From positions 12,648,807 to 12,712,806 of the forward strand of contig NC_079906.1 in assembly GCF_024868665.1 (NCBI RefSeq): a DNA stretch of 64,000 nucleotides. Direction: 5' to 3'. Both the position numbers and the translations under genes were made by a program. Shown here piece by piece: positions 36,028-49,300 of the stretch. Source of the stretch: Triplophysa rosa. Taxonomy: Eukaryota > Chordata > Actinopteri > Cypriniformes > Nemacheilidae. The notes below the pieces were generated by a model. The model did no database searches. It was not told the origin of the DNA and saw only the letters and a list, made by a program, of their open reading frames with translations. How positions within the stretch are numbered: position 1 is the first letter of the stretch; every line of letters starts with the position of its first letter.

Positions 36028-36490
36028 TCAACGTAACTACATAAATACTGCTCTGAGCATAAATAAAACAACTCACCAGAACTGCTGTATTTTCCGGGAG
36101 TCCGCGGTGCGGCCTTCCGTGGGCCTCACGTCCCCCTAGGACACCCGGGGTAAACGTACCGCTTCAATGACTTCTACTGAATCCGACGTAGCCTCTGGAG
36201 GACGCGCAGTTGCGAAACACCAACAACTAATTGTTGCGAGGCTGTGAAAAACGGATTCCAAGAGTTTTTAATTTTTCTCAATATTCTCTGACCTGTAATA
36301 CATACGAGCAAGAAGATTATAGAGACTGTTTGCCGGATGTCACGGGGTTAAATAGGGGAGGACCCCGCGTCATCCTGGTCACGGGGACTTTGTTGGTATT
36401 AGACTCGACCTGTGCATCTGCGATGAGATAACATTCAGTGTGAAGCACTGCCTCTGGCGGTCAGGAAGAACGAAATAGAACCGAAATATC

Positions 36491-37000
36491 TACATATGTA
36501 AGCGCAAAGGCGCCACCTAGTGGACGTAAAAAAGCATACGCAGAAGTCTTCGTAACTGCAGATACAAGGCCTACTACTACTACTACTTTAAATAATAAAT
36601 ACACTAACAAGTAAACAAGCACACTGCTCCACTGAAAACACCCTACCGGCAGCCGTGAACGGTATATCCTGGAAATGCGCTAAACCACTGAAGGCGTCTG
36701 AATGTGAGGGCTCGTCCCAGATGAGGTCGTCAGGTGAAAGGTTATCACGTGGGTAATTTTATTTAGGAGTTAAATTATTATTAATTAATTTTACTAATAT
36801 TTAGATTGAGCAGGCCTTCACAAAAGGGCTTTTAAATTACAAAAAATTGCCGACAAAAGGGCACTTTCGGCATTAAGGGCCAAAAAAGGCAGGTGATAAA
36901 GCACCCTCCGCCCTCCCCCCTGTACGTGCCTGTTACTACATCTTTCAAATATACTGTATATCAATAGCTCTGTTTTAAGAGCTGCTCTCTCTGATGATCC
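36491..37000. other. Spacer without recognisable gene
   Basis: Contains a short (CTA)n run at about 36571-36588 and a decayed, partly CA/CT-rich tract (36900-36940). No coding signal. Confidence 0.4.
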
Positions 37001-37004
37001 ACAG

Positions 37005-37307
37005 AGGGAGCACTTGCCCTCACAGCATACAGCCTATAAAATTAATTCTAATTATTTATAATTTTGTAATATCTTTGTTTCAACACTATTTGTACGTTTA
37101 TACTTGTAATTCACAAAAACAAAAGGTTTAAAACAATGAATGGATGTGTATATTATGAAGTTTTACTTTAGAGACTTAGTTTCGTTTCCTCCCTTTTCAA
37201 CCTCTTCCGCAAAAACAGCTGCGCTTCATACAAGCAAGCGAGTGTGGGTCATATTACGCTGTAAAGCACCTCAGAACCCTCAGCAGTGAGCACTAAAGTC
37301 AGACAAC
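37005..37307 (+). promoter_or_regulatory. Conserved upstream block of mov10 C
   Basis: Aligns with 5792-6085 of copy B (GGGAGCACTTGCCC, GTGTATATTATGAAG, GAGACTTAGTTTCGTTTCCT, CTGTAAAGCACCTCAGAACC) up to the ATG at 37308, but lacks the MITE found at 5580-5791. Probably core promoter and 5' UTR. Confidence 0.45.
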
Positions 37308-40300
37308 ATGAGCAGAAGAAACAGAAAAAAGCAATTTTCTCTAGCAGACATGTGTGCGGTTGGATTGGATTTTATAGAGCTGCTGGAGGAATCCGACAGG
37401 AGATCTATTACAGGGAAAGAAGACCTCAGGACCATTTACTATAACGAGTTTAAAAACAGGTATACTTTTTAGTGTTTCTTTAATGATAATAATACTATTA
37501 ATAAAAATGACCGACAACTGCAATTCGATTGAATAAATGTTGGCTATCAAGGGACGGAGTCAGAGATCCAAGCTTCTCTAATGTCCTGTATGGATTAAGA
37601 AAAAAAAGAAAAGCTCGCATTACTAGAGATGGACACGTTTACTTCAACCCTCAGGTAGAAAAACATTACATACATGTCTTTGTTTTGTTCTATGATATGG
37701 TTCATATTAATTCCCACAATATTTATTTTGGTGACGGACGGTATTTGCCTATTGGCTTGAATAAAATGGTGTTTTTCCACAAACTGGACATTTTGCATTA
37801 TTATTTTATAGAGGTCTATCTTGTTATTAAATGTTCTGTAATGGCAAGATATGCTGGGCTATACTGTATGTACATTTACATTTATGTGCATTTAGTCATT
37901 TAGCACACGCTTTTTTTACAGAGTTCAGGGAGCAATAAGCCGGTTGTCAGAAAGCAACAAAACGAATGTAACTTTCATTTTTATTAAAATGAAACTCAAT
38001 ATCGTTTTATGATCGGAGATGATACAGCAATGATCGGCCAGTGACACTGCTATATAAACATTTTGCAAATATCTGATTCAATGTTAACCTGGTTTATGAC
38101 ATGCATGAGTAAAACTGTATGAGAATAAATTAAATCCACAATAGAAGTCGTCCCAAGACATTTATTTGCATTTAACATGTTTGCTAATACAAAAAGCAAG
38201 AAGACCTTAAACTGGTCTTTTTTAAGAAAACTAAAGTATGCATGTAGGGTCACACACTGAAGCAGTAAGGATTCCTCTAAACAGCACATTTCTAATCTTT
38301 GAAGTTTCGTGGGAGTCACTCTCTCTGCTCAGATACAGAGAGGAAGATTCATGAAGGTCAATGTTGGAGTCACACTTGTCATCTCTGGCGAATGCATACT
38401 TGGGAAAGGGTAGAGAAATGCTTGGGTGGAGAAATGTACACACTAAAAAACACTTAAGAATACAGATAAGATGGCTAAATGAGTAGACATGTCATTTCAA
38501 ATGTGCAATACCAATGCATAGTTTTGCGTAATTTTGAAGTAAAAGCAGCTTTACAGAAATGCATTTCAGAACAAACAGCAGAGAAGAAAAAACATAAGAA
38601 GGAAATTATAAAAATACAGGTAAATAATATTAAATACACTGAGCACACGGCCCTCTCAAAACACGGGCTGGATGTAATGTGCAGGGATGCCAACTTGTCA
38701 CCTTTCAGCGAAATTCGCGGTTTTGGATCCAAAATGGGTAATTGTTGTGATTCGTGTAGATCCGATGAGTTTTTGAAAATGGGGGGTGAGGGGGGGTCTG
38801 TGAGTCTTTGGATGGGGTCGCGGTGAATGAAATTATGAGAATCATGTTCAGATGTTGTGGTAACGACGATTTCAAATCACTAGCCAGTTTGCGGGATATG
38901 TTTTGAATGCTGCGCAGATTGAGCGCACATGCTCAACTCATGGATCAATATTAGATGTAGTCTTATTAGATGTATACGCAGCAATTTGACTGCGCATTTC
39001 TGACTTACTTCAACACAACCGTCACTAAGCAACAGGTAAAGGCGCGCTGGTTTGTTTGCATTGAAAGGAACGGGCCTATGGAAGGTAAATCCTGCCAAAT
39101 TTAAATAAATAAATTAAACGATGAAAATGAAAACCAGATTAACAATTTCATTATACACAACTGCGCACACAATATGTGCCAAAACGGCTATGCTATTTAA
39201 AAGCATACTGATCCATTTATTCTCATAAAGCTCGCGTTTGACTATGATATCATAAGCGGATTCTTGATTTCAGGGAAAATTAAATGTTAAATTACCAATT
39301 GCATTTTCTTTTTCAATTTGACAGGGACAACGCATTGTCAGTGTAAAAATGAAAAAAAAAAATCATTTCATTTTGGCACATATTGTGCGCGCAGTTGTGT
39401 ATAATGAAACTGTTCTTCTGGGCCCATATTCATGAAAAATATTAGCGCAAAGAGTTGCTCCTAGTGACAAAATTCTACGAAAATTCTTAGAAATGTGGGT
39501 GTTTCCCCTTAGAATTACAGAAAAGATCCTAGTAAAGAAAAAAGTAATTCATAAAGGCCATAAAAGAGCTCTTAAGGTCCAAAATTTTAGGAGTAGCGAG
39601 GAGGACTTTTAAGAGACTTAAAGAGTACATAACATGAGATCATGAAAATAAAATTTCATGCAGTGTTGCCGTGTTTCAAAGTAAGCAGTCTGCCAAGTTG
39701 TAAATCCGAAGGTGAATGAATAAAAAAGGGACGCGGCAAAACGCAACGCGATGTCCAGTCTGGTGTAAACAGTGATGGGCTGAAGGCTGCGTCGTTGAAT
39801 CTCTGTCAGACAGTGCATCCGTGTTAAGTTCTCTTTCATGCTTGAATGGATAAAACCATACAAGATTATGTCAGAAAGCCCACTTGTCTAGCATTTTCTT
39901 AAGCAAGACTTCAAAGTGTAAAATAAAATCTTAAATGAATGCAAAGAGTTGTGAAAATGGGAGTGCGGTGACGGTCAGATCTGCGTACTGAAACAGCTCT
40001 TAAAGGGGCCACGTTCTTAAACATGCTGCTGTGACTCCTGTCACTAACGTTAATCAAAGAACAAAATAAAAGAAGAAATCAATGTGATTTTGTAGCTTTA
40101 ATGAGAATTCTTGTGCATTTAATTTATAATTTAGCATTAAAGACTGTAAAGTGTTTGAGAACTTCCTTCAATTTCTGTATATTTCATGATAGCTCTCAAT
40201 TATATTGTTGAATGGCTATAATTAATGTTAAAATAATCAATTTAATAGAGACATCAGTTACAATACTAATATCAAAATGTTTTCTTTCATTCATAAAATG

Positions 40301-43300
40301 ACGCTGTTAAAGAAATATGTTGTTTCTACATCAATTTGAAGATTAAATGTGAAATTACTAAAATGTAAAAGTATATTTTAAAATATTATTGTTATGTGCG
40401 ATTAATCGTGATTACAGTTTTTCTCGATTGCTAACACACAATTCATGAAACAACTAACCATTTTCTGACAACTATAAACACATTCTCAGAACAATACACC
40501 AACTTGTACAAACCCCACACACAAACAGCCTCAATTTGCAAAGGTTTAACCATATTCTCATTCAGAAAACACAAACACAAAATATAATGAACTGAAGTGT
40601 CAATATGTAAACTCAAATAGCACACATTTGTCCATCAGTAAACATTCAGTTGCAAAACTGATGACACACCAATCAGAATCTCAGGATAATATCAATAGGA
40701 GCACAGGTAATTGTGCATCCTAGAATCATCTACTGGGCTTTATACTACTTACTGTAAACATACAGTATAATTACAGTACACACTTTATATGAGAGAAAGT
40801 TCACTCTTCTGTATCCAGTAAACTGTAGCACGTGTACACCCTTTTTACCTGTTCTGAATTACGGAATACTTGTAAAAATTGGGCCAAAGGTGCAGAGGAT
40901 GCCATATTTTTTACATTGCCTCCTATTGACAAATCGCTTCACTGTATTGTTTCCTTTATCATCTCTGTAAGTCGCTTTGGATAAAAGCATCTGCTAAATG
41001 CCTGAATGTAAATGTTATTTGTGCAGTTGTGTACTGTATTGTGTTGCATGACCAGTTTATATTGTTCTTTGGTTTTTGAACTTCTCTGTCTTGTAAGATC
41101 ATCTTCATCTACTTTACAGTAGTGTAATGTTTTATTTTATATTTTTTCCTAAAGCTCATTCTTGCACTTTGCTCTATGTGCACTCTTTTATGTTGTATAT
41201 ACTAATAAACACTAAACTGTCAAATTATTCTTGAATCCCACGAAGAGTTTTAGTAACAGTGTTTTGAATTGATCTCACCAGTGTCTAAGACTATGTTGCA
41301 GTGTGGGTGATTTTGAGGGCTTGTGTGTCATATCTGGGGGAAAAGTTTGGTTTTTCAGCCAGTTTGAATGGTTTTGAGAAGAGAGATTCATTTTGACCTG
41401 ACAATAGGATGTTTGGAGAATTGGGTGAGATGTTATGGATTTGTGTTTACTGTTTTGAGAATACGAGGCATAATTTCAAGAAATGTGTTTAAGCAATCGA
41501 GAAAAACTGTAATCACAGAAAATGTGTGATTAATCCGATTAATTTTTTTAATCGATTGACAGCACTAATATATATATATATATATATATATAGTGCGTGT
41601 GCGCGCGCGCGCGAGTATGGTAAAACAGGAAAAAAGACATGTGCATTATCAAACTAATGTTCCTATACTTAAAGGTGCTCTTTTTTCCTTCTTGGTCAAC
41701 CAACCAATCACAGTCTTTAAAAGACTGTGTCATACATAGCAACGGGGTCAGCCCCGCCTACTCACTAAGATAAAAGTTTTTGTCTTTTCCTTGCTCAGAG
41801 TTTCTCTCAGATTGGTCCGGAATCATTTTTAAGCTAAGACTCCTACGCAGAAGTTTTTAAGCTAAATTAAGAGCTTTCTTAGAGGATTCTTAGAAGCTTT
41901 AAGAATACGGGCCCTGGTTTCATTTTGATAGTTTAATTTGTTTATTCAAATTTGGCAGGATTTACCTTCCGTACGGGCCGGGGCAGACCCAAGAAACATA
42001 ATATGGGGTAAGTGCATTAACACACTGTGACAACCGCTATCACCACATTTACGGAGAAGCCCTGGGCCCGTATTCACAAAACATTTAATCTTAAAACTAA
42101 GAGCTCTCCTAAACGGCAGTAAAAGTTTTTAGTTAAGAATTTCCACTAAAAACCTATTCACAAGCTGCTGAGAGCAACTTTTACTAAGGAACAGAAAGAA
42201 ATCTTAAGAAAAAGGGCAGGGTTAACCTCGTTGCTATGGATGATGTCAGCAAGCTATACTGACTATGACCACAGTGATTAGCTGATAGAGGATGGGTCTC
42301 TGCCAGTCATTTAAAAATGTAGTCATATTCAAATAAAATATTTTAACACATAATTATTGCCATATTCAAATTATGATTATAAAATATACACTAAATTACT
42401 AATTCAACAAGTGAAGAGTTCATTTACAAAAACAGATAACTCAGTTTGTTTTCAAACTTTTTATTGTGCATTCCAATTAATACCAATCAAACATTGTTTT
42501 TTATTAAGTAACAGTAACTTTAAAAAATACAGCTAATAAATACAATAAAACACAATAAACACATGATAACACAAACATGAATTATTAAAAAAAAGGAGTT
42601 TGCAAATAAACGATATGTTCATATAAAGTATATGTTCAGCTAATTTTCAGTATGCATTTTGCCTGTCTCAAACACCTAGCAGATATTAATTGTCTTTATG
42701 GTTAAGCTCATTGTCATGTAATCTTTCTAAAATGTTTACGTTTCAAGGTAGACTGCAGGGGCCCGTTTCAATAAGGATGTTCAACCAACACCGAGTTAAA
42801 GTGTGAACTCAGTTGATTTAAATCAATATGCTAAACTTTGAGTTTTTGGTTTCAGAACAGCGTATTTGAGTTAGTTCTATCAACTCTGTGTAGGCTTACC
42901 TTGAGTTAAGCGCATGCACCACAACTGCGATAAGCCATGATCAATGGAGCTCCGATATTACGATTCACAATGGCAACGGCACCAAAAAAGCAACATGTCG
43001 GCAGAAAGCGCTTGAGAGCAAGGCACTTTTTCCGCTCTGCATACATTGGATTTACTAATGTGCTGAAAATGACTTGTTTCAATTATTAAATAGATAAATG
43101 TACCAATAACAAATATATTAATCATTAAATGAGTGAAACAACAGAAATAAGACAGAAATAATTAAAAAAATGTTATGTTCTCACTCCGAATCAATGATCT
43201 AATGATAAGTGTGAGACGTCATGGTGTATAGGACACCTAGGGCGTCCTGTATCAAAGTCAGTGTGAAGATTTCATAAATACCCTCAGTAATTTGTGGGTT

Positions 43301-46300
43301 AAGTCTATATTCTTCTGTTTACATGTTTGTAGAGATGGGACGTTTGACACTAAGGCTTCGAAGCCTGTTTTACTCTATTGAAGCAGACTGGTTCGAAACT
43401 GTGTCAAGGCTTGTATCAAATGTATGTGATCACATGACCGATGACGTTTGAGGCTTCCTACGTCACAATTAAACACCTGAAGCGATGTGACTGATTCAAA
43501 TCTTTGCCGTGCCTTCATTCATTATAAGGAGACGCAAAATGCTCTTAATGCAAATCAGAAAATATAAATCCAGGGATGTCCTTATAATCAGTTCCACCAT
43601 AAGAGGTATCCACTGAATTGCATATTGCAACATATTTTAAACATTTTACTAGTAGTAAGTGACATTTCAAAACGTTGTAACGCTTTCATGTGTGGACAAT
43701 GATTCTCAGACTGAAGATACAGCTGGTATTGCGGAGTATTGCTTCTGTGTTAACTGGAATCAACAAGATGTGAATCATTAGAAAGTGGCTTCTGTAATTG
43801 CAGCTAACCACTAGATGTCACTGGTAGGGTCAGTATTTGAGGCTTTGAAGCTTTGAATCATTTTTGGTACAATCAGGAAAAAGCCTCAAAAGCTTCACAA
43901 GGCTTAATCTGCCCATCTCTACATGTTTGTGTGGTTAATTTTTTGGAAATGTTTTCTGTTATTTTTCTAGTCTAAAGTGCACATTAGATTGGAAGAAAGA
44001 CACCAGTCATTTTCAATTCTTTACTCTATTTAGAAGTTGTATTTATTCTCATACCTTTTGTCTCTGGGTTCATGGCTGCAGCATGGTTAAAGGGGAGGGG
44101 TTTAAGAGAGTGTGCGGCCTTCCTGTTTCCCTTTTTATTCTATCTCCGATGATTATGGGTAATGTAGGCTTGGTTCATTTATTATGTTTGTAGGGGGGGT
44201 TATTTTATGTTTTATGTAAATGTTCTGTTCTTGTTTCTTGTTTTTGGTTTGTGTATTGGTTTTATGTATTTTGATGTAAAATAAATTACTTTGAACTGGT
44301 CTGTTAATTATGGTTATTTAGTTGCTTATGTATATGAATTCCAATTCCCCCCCATATATTTAAATTAGTTTGATCCTCTGGGTAGAAAATGCTTTCTCTC
44401 TGTGTCTTTGGTTAGTTGTGGCTGAGGCCCTCCGTGAACTCCCGTCCCAGGAGTTGATAGCGGAGAGTGAGGACAGCCCACCTAATCGCTAGGCACTCTT
44501 TTTCAATGGTGCTCTACCTCGTATCTCTCCTTGAGAGCTTGCAACTGATGTACAGCACCGGCCGTTCCTCACCCTCTACCTCCTGGGACAGGACCGCCCC
44601 AGACCTCTGTCCGACGCGTCAGTCTGCAAAAGAAAGGGGAGAGCAAAGTCAGGAGAGTGCAATAACAGACTGCCACACAGAGAAGGCTTCACTTGGGTGA
44701 AAGCCTGCTGGCACGGCTCGCACCACTGGACCGGATCTGGTGCCTCCTTTTTAGTGAGGTCAATCAGCGGGCTGGTGAGGTTCGAATAATTAGGTACAAA
44801 CCTCCTATAATATCCCGCCAGCCCCAGGAACTGCCTCACCTCCTTTTTGGTCTTGGGTCTCGGGGAGATCGCAACTGCTGCCGTCTTGTCAATTTGGGGA
44901 CCTCAGCCCCAAGACCATGCGGCAGAAGTATGCGGTCCATGAAATGCTGGAAGGTGGCCGGAGTGCCTAAAAATGCTGAAAGGAAGGGTGACAAATTAGT
45001 GCAATCTGAGTGGCGTGGTGAAAGCTGTCTTTTTTTTTTGACAGAGGAGATGAGGGGATCTGCCAATAGAAATCCAGTATCGAACAAAAGCGAGCCGAAC
45101 CAAGCCGATCAAGCAATTTGTCAACCCTCGGCATTGGATATGCGTCAAATTTCGACACAGCATTTACCTTGCGATAGTCCACAGAATATCACACTGAGCC
45201 ATCCGTTTTAGGTACCAAAACTAGCGAGGAATTTAGAGCTTGATATTGGGAGTAATATGAGTACTTTCTCTCCCGGAGTAAATTTGCGTAATCTGGCACC
45301 CCTGTTATATTTCCGACTTTGTCTGTCCTGGGCCTGTAACAAATTCTCCATAGAGAGCCGCCCCAAAGTGTGGAGTTTTGTTCTCAGGTCCATAACATAC
45401 TGAATTTGGTTCTTACTATTGGACGGTCCGTCCTCCCAAGTTTCCCTTCCCTCGAAGGGGGAAAACCCTGTGGAGGCTTGGGGGACCTCGCACATGGCAA
45501 ATAACAGGGGTTCCAGCCATCTATCCCAATTTTTGGCGTCTTCATGAACAAACTTTCAGATCGTGGTTTTCAATGTGCGGTCAAATCGTTCGACCAGACC
45601 ATCAGTTTGTGGGTGGTAGACGCTGGTTCGAATCGTTTTATACCCAATAACCCGTAAAGATCGCAGAGGGTCCGTGACATGAATGCCGTGCCTTGATCCG
45701 TGAGAACCTCTTTTGGATTCCCACGTGGGAGATTAAGAGAACAGGGCATCCGCTACGTTTTTTGAGGAAATATTGTGAAGCACTACTGCCTCGGGGTATT
45801 GCCATGCATAGTCCACTATGACCAATGCAAAGCGATGCCCTCATGCAGATCGCTCTAACGGCCCGACCAGGTCCATTCCAATTCTCTCGAAGGGGACCTG
45901 TACGAGCGGGAGAGGGCACAATGGTGCTTTTGGGGTGGCCGGTGGGTTTACCAGCTGACATTCACGACAAGACGCGCAACAAATGCGCAAGTTCTTGTGA
46001 ATGCCCAGCCAAAAAAATCAGGTCGTTAGATGATTCAACATTACTGCCTGCCCTAAATGACCGGCTATTGGATTAGAATGAGCTGCTTGGAAAAGCATTT
46101 CCCATTGGCTCCTTGGTATGACTAACTGGGTCATATCCTGTTTTGACTGAGCATCTTGGGTCACCCGATACAACCTGTCTTTTAAAATGGCAAAGTATGG
46201 ATAGGGGAGCGGTCTCGTTGGTTGGAGAGGCTGCTCGTCGATGGTGCGGACATGTTCAAACGCATTTCTGAGACTGTTCCAGGGGAAAATCATCAGAGAT

Positions 46301-49300
46301 TTCTCCAATCAACAGTGCTCCATTCCCCCGAGTCAGCTCTCGTTGGCGCTGGTTCAGCCTCTCCCAGCTGTGCTTGATTCCGCCAAGAGACATCCGCACA
46401 CAAATGTCCCAATAAAATACTAAAATCCAGGCAATTTGTCCCCCAAATTAGCCGATGCAAGAGGTGCGGATTAACAGCCACCTCAACGTTATGCTTTTGC
46501 CCCCGGAATTGTATCGCCAAGGACACTAAGGGATAGTTCACCACATCCCTGTGAACACACTGTACTTTAACCATGCGGCCCGTATCCAATGCCGCGGACT
46601 GAATCAGGCTTTGGTGAATTGAGGTTTGGTTACATCCTGAATCCAGCAAGGCCTGATACGTACGATATGTACTCCATCACGGGACAGCGGTCTATAAAAG
46701 GACCTGGATCGGGTCGGCGCCACCCAGAGGTGGATAAAAAAAAACAGGCTCCCGTTGTCCCCCGGGTGTGGGGAGCTGCCCGCGGCTGTAGATCCGGCTG
46801 GGACCTGGGAAAGTGAGTCGGACGGGGGGAAGAAACAGGGGTAGAGAGAGAGATCGGAGGGGTTCACCGACCCCGGGGCAGGCCGCCATTTAGTCCTCCG
46901 ACAGCTGGATGGCCTGGGTCAGCGAAGTCGGCCGTTGGCACTGGACCCACTGGGCGGCCTTCCTGGGCAGCCGCATCACGAACTGCTCCAGTACTACCGT
47001 ACAGATGTCGCTGTCATCATTGGCCATCCATTTGTGGCAGGCGTCCTGGAGCTGTTGAGCCAACACGAAGGGTTGGCCGCACTCCCCGAGCTCCAGGCAC
47101 TGAAAGCGCTGGCGCTACTACTCAGGAGTCAGGCCGACCCGCTGGAGGATCGCCTTCTTGAGGTCCACATACACGAGAAGGTTCTGGACTGGCAGCTGGA
47201 CCCGTCACTCCCCGTAACGTCAAATGTGCTAATGAGTTCACGGAGCTGATGGCAAACTGCTTCATAATGTTTTGCACAGCCGATCTATCTACACAATAGC
47301 TGTGCTACAGTATAATGTGATAGTCTACAAACGTTCATAGACGCCACAATGCAACCCATTGTATTGTTGTTTTTAGTACAACATTGCAGATAGAATCACA
47401 TCTAATGTTGTTGTCACAACGCAACCTCTTGTGTAAAAATACAATTTCAATCTGTCAGTATGGTTACAGGCATGCTGTGCAAATAGTATAACATTACAAG
47501 TTTGACAGTTCATTCATGTTTTGATTAGAGCTGTGACTGTAAGCTGTTTTGTGAAAAGAGAACCTTGAAGTAAACGTGAAGAGTTCATTTGCAAAAAACG
47601 TTTTTGTTCATTTTCATTAACTATGTTTTTGTGCATTCCAAGTAATATAATTTAAACAGTTGGATTGTTTTGATTAAGTAATAATAACTAAAAAAATACA
47701 GATAAGTAACACAGTAAAAACACAATAAAACATGATTTATGAAAATGAATAAAAACGGAGTTATCTGGTTTTTCAAATGAACTCTTCATGTGGCTGTCTA
47801 TCATAGACACTTTTAACAAACCATTGACTATTCTGATTATGTGCACTGAATAATATGAAATACAAATTGTAATAATTATTGTAATGGTTATATATATATA
47901 TATATATACAGTATATATATAACTATATAAACTATGACTATATATATATATATTTAGCGTTGGGGGGTCTCGTATCATTGTCACCTTTTCACCCATGAGT
48001 TTGCATCCCTGAATGTGTTAGTCTGGCATCGATTCTGCTGAGAACGCTCTGGAAACTGAAAACCATGTTGTTGTACATCCAGGTCCGAGTGCATTTACAG
48101 GATCAATGGTTTAGACCCCGTCACAGACAGCAAAACCAAGCCACGCCCACTCTGACTTACGGTAGTTCAACACCTCCTAATGGCCAGGAGGCCTCTGACC
48201 CGACTTCGGTTCCAGGGCCAGAGGGTGGAGTCAGGGCAAGGAGAAAACTAGCTAAAGACATACTACTCCGACTGAACACTGTAGACAGGTGAGCTGCTTA
48301 TTTCACTTTCAAATGCAAACAGACTTCTGATCATACCCAAGATTGTGAAATTTCACCTGGACATCAAAATATCATCTTGTACAGTAGCCACCATTACCAA
48401 GACCCTAAATGGATCAAAAGTATAAAGCATAATGTGCCTAAAAGGGATAGTTCACCCAAAAATGAAAATTCTGAAATCATTTACTCACCTTCATGTCATT
48501 TCAAACCTGTATGACTTTCTTTCATTCGCAGAACACAAAAGAAGATATTTTAAAGAATGTTGGTAACCAAACAATCGTTATGGTACCCATTGACTTGCAT
48601 TGGTTATGTGTCCATACAATAGAAGTGTATGTGACAGCTGTTGTTCGGTTACCAACATTCTTCAAAATATATTATTTTGTGTTCTGCAGAAGAAAGAAAG
48701 TCCTACAGATATGACAAGAGAATCAGTAAATGATGATAGAATTTTTATTTTTGGGTGAACTATAACTTTAAGGAATAAGGAAATATTTTTTATTTTTGTA
48801 TATTGTTGTATATTGGTGTTGTGGTATTTAGAATAACTGGTTTTAACTGATAAGCTCATATGTTTGCTTACTGCATAAGTTCATGTAATAGAAACATTTT
48901 TATGATAATTAAGTTTTGGATTAATAAAATTCAAATTCTCACATTTTAGCTATTTAAAAGTAGTCAAACCTTTGCCTTGAATTTGCATGAAATTTACTCT
49001 TGGCGTTTTATCAGCCAACTTCCTTTGGTCTCACCCTGAAATGTTTTTAAACATTTTTGAAGGGGTTCTCATCCATTCTGGGCTCTTATGTCATCAACCT
49101 TTTAAAGTAAAAAAATATATATATATCCTAGTCTAAAATATCAAAACAAATGCCTCTTTCCCAGGTCTGAATTTATAGCTGATAAATATGGGGTACGAGT
49201 GTTTTCAGAGGCACTGACAGAAGACGGCACGATTCAGTTCTGTGTGGACAGAGCAGAAGTTCATGAGCTGAAGCTGTTTGTGGAGAAAACGGGTCAGGAG

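Larger units (their letters stand above)
30922..36490 (-). mobile_element. DIRS-type tyrosine-recombinase retrotransposon, nearly full length, decayed
   Basis: It has 162-bp inverted terminal repeats (30935-31096 against 36322-36483, sharing GGTTAAATAGGGGAGGACCC). An internal complementary region at 31147-31226 joins a copy of the left terminus (ACCGCAGTTACATCC) to a copy of the right terminus (GTTCTATTTCGTTCTTCC), the hallmark of DIRS circular intermediates. Coding order on the - strand is gag-like, RT-RNase H, tyrosine recombinase. Frameshifts separate the domains and a SINE interrupts the gag-like frame, so it is not autonomous. It lies in the mov10 B-C spacer. Confidence 0.9.
39420..41917. 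mobile_element. Nested GGGCCCATATTC/GAATACGGGCCC element
   Basis: Starts GGGCCCATATTCATGAAAAA and ends AGCTTTAAGAATACGGGCCC, inverted with mismatches. Both halves carry the CTCTTAAG / CTAAGA-rich body of this fish repeat. A related fragment begins at about 42066 (GGGCCCGTATTCACAAAACA). Interrupted by 40415-41509. Confidence 0.6.
39070..41972. mobile_element. TIR element (GGAAGGTAAATCCTGCCAAA ends), host of further inserts
   Basis: The left segment from about 39080 (GGAAGGTAAATCCTGCCAAA) is matched in inverse near 41930-41972 (TTTGGCAGGATTTACCTTCC). Inside lies a second inverted pair at about 39149-39186 and 39372-39410 (TTATACACAACTGCGC), followed by a GGGCCC...TATTC element at 39420-41917. 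Confidence 0.6.
44410..47260 (-). mobile_element. Gmr1-like Ty3/gypsy relic with integrase upstream of reverse transcriptase
   Basis: On the - strand the order is gag (47200-46900), protease (46649-46293), integrase (46308-45208), RT and RNase H (45182-44410). Ty3/gypsy elements normally have RT-RNase H before integrase; this reversed order is the known feature of the Gmr1 group of deuterostomes. All domains carry stops or frameshifts, and LTRs were not identified at the edges. It lies inside the composite insertion of mov10 C intron 2. Confidence 0.85.
38682..48011. mobile_element. 9.3-kb composite hAT-like insertion in mov10 C intron 2
   Basis: Left end CAGGGATGCCAACT (38682) and right end AGTTTGCATCCCTG (48011) are 14-bp inverted ends with one mismatch, flanked by AATGTG on both sides (38676-38681, 48012-48017). 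Copy B runs through the site uninterrupted (GGGCTGTATGTGTTAGTC at about 7826-7843). Everything between is nested repeats, including the Gmr1-like relic. No hAT transposase was recognised. The 6-bp flank is shorter than the usual hAT 8 bp. Confidence 0.7.

Noticed and set aside
46935..47249. 104-codon + strand ORF
   Set aside because: It is the antisense shadow of the Gmr1-like gag remnant, which makes family sense on the - strand.
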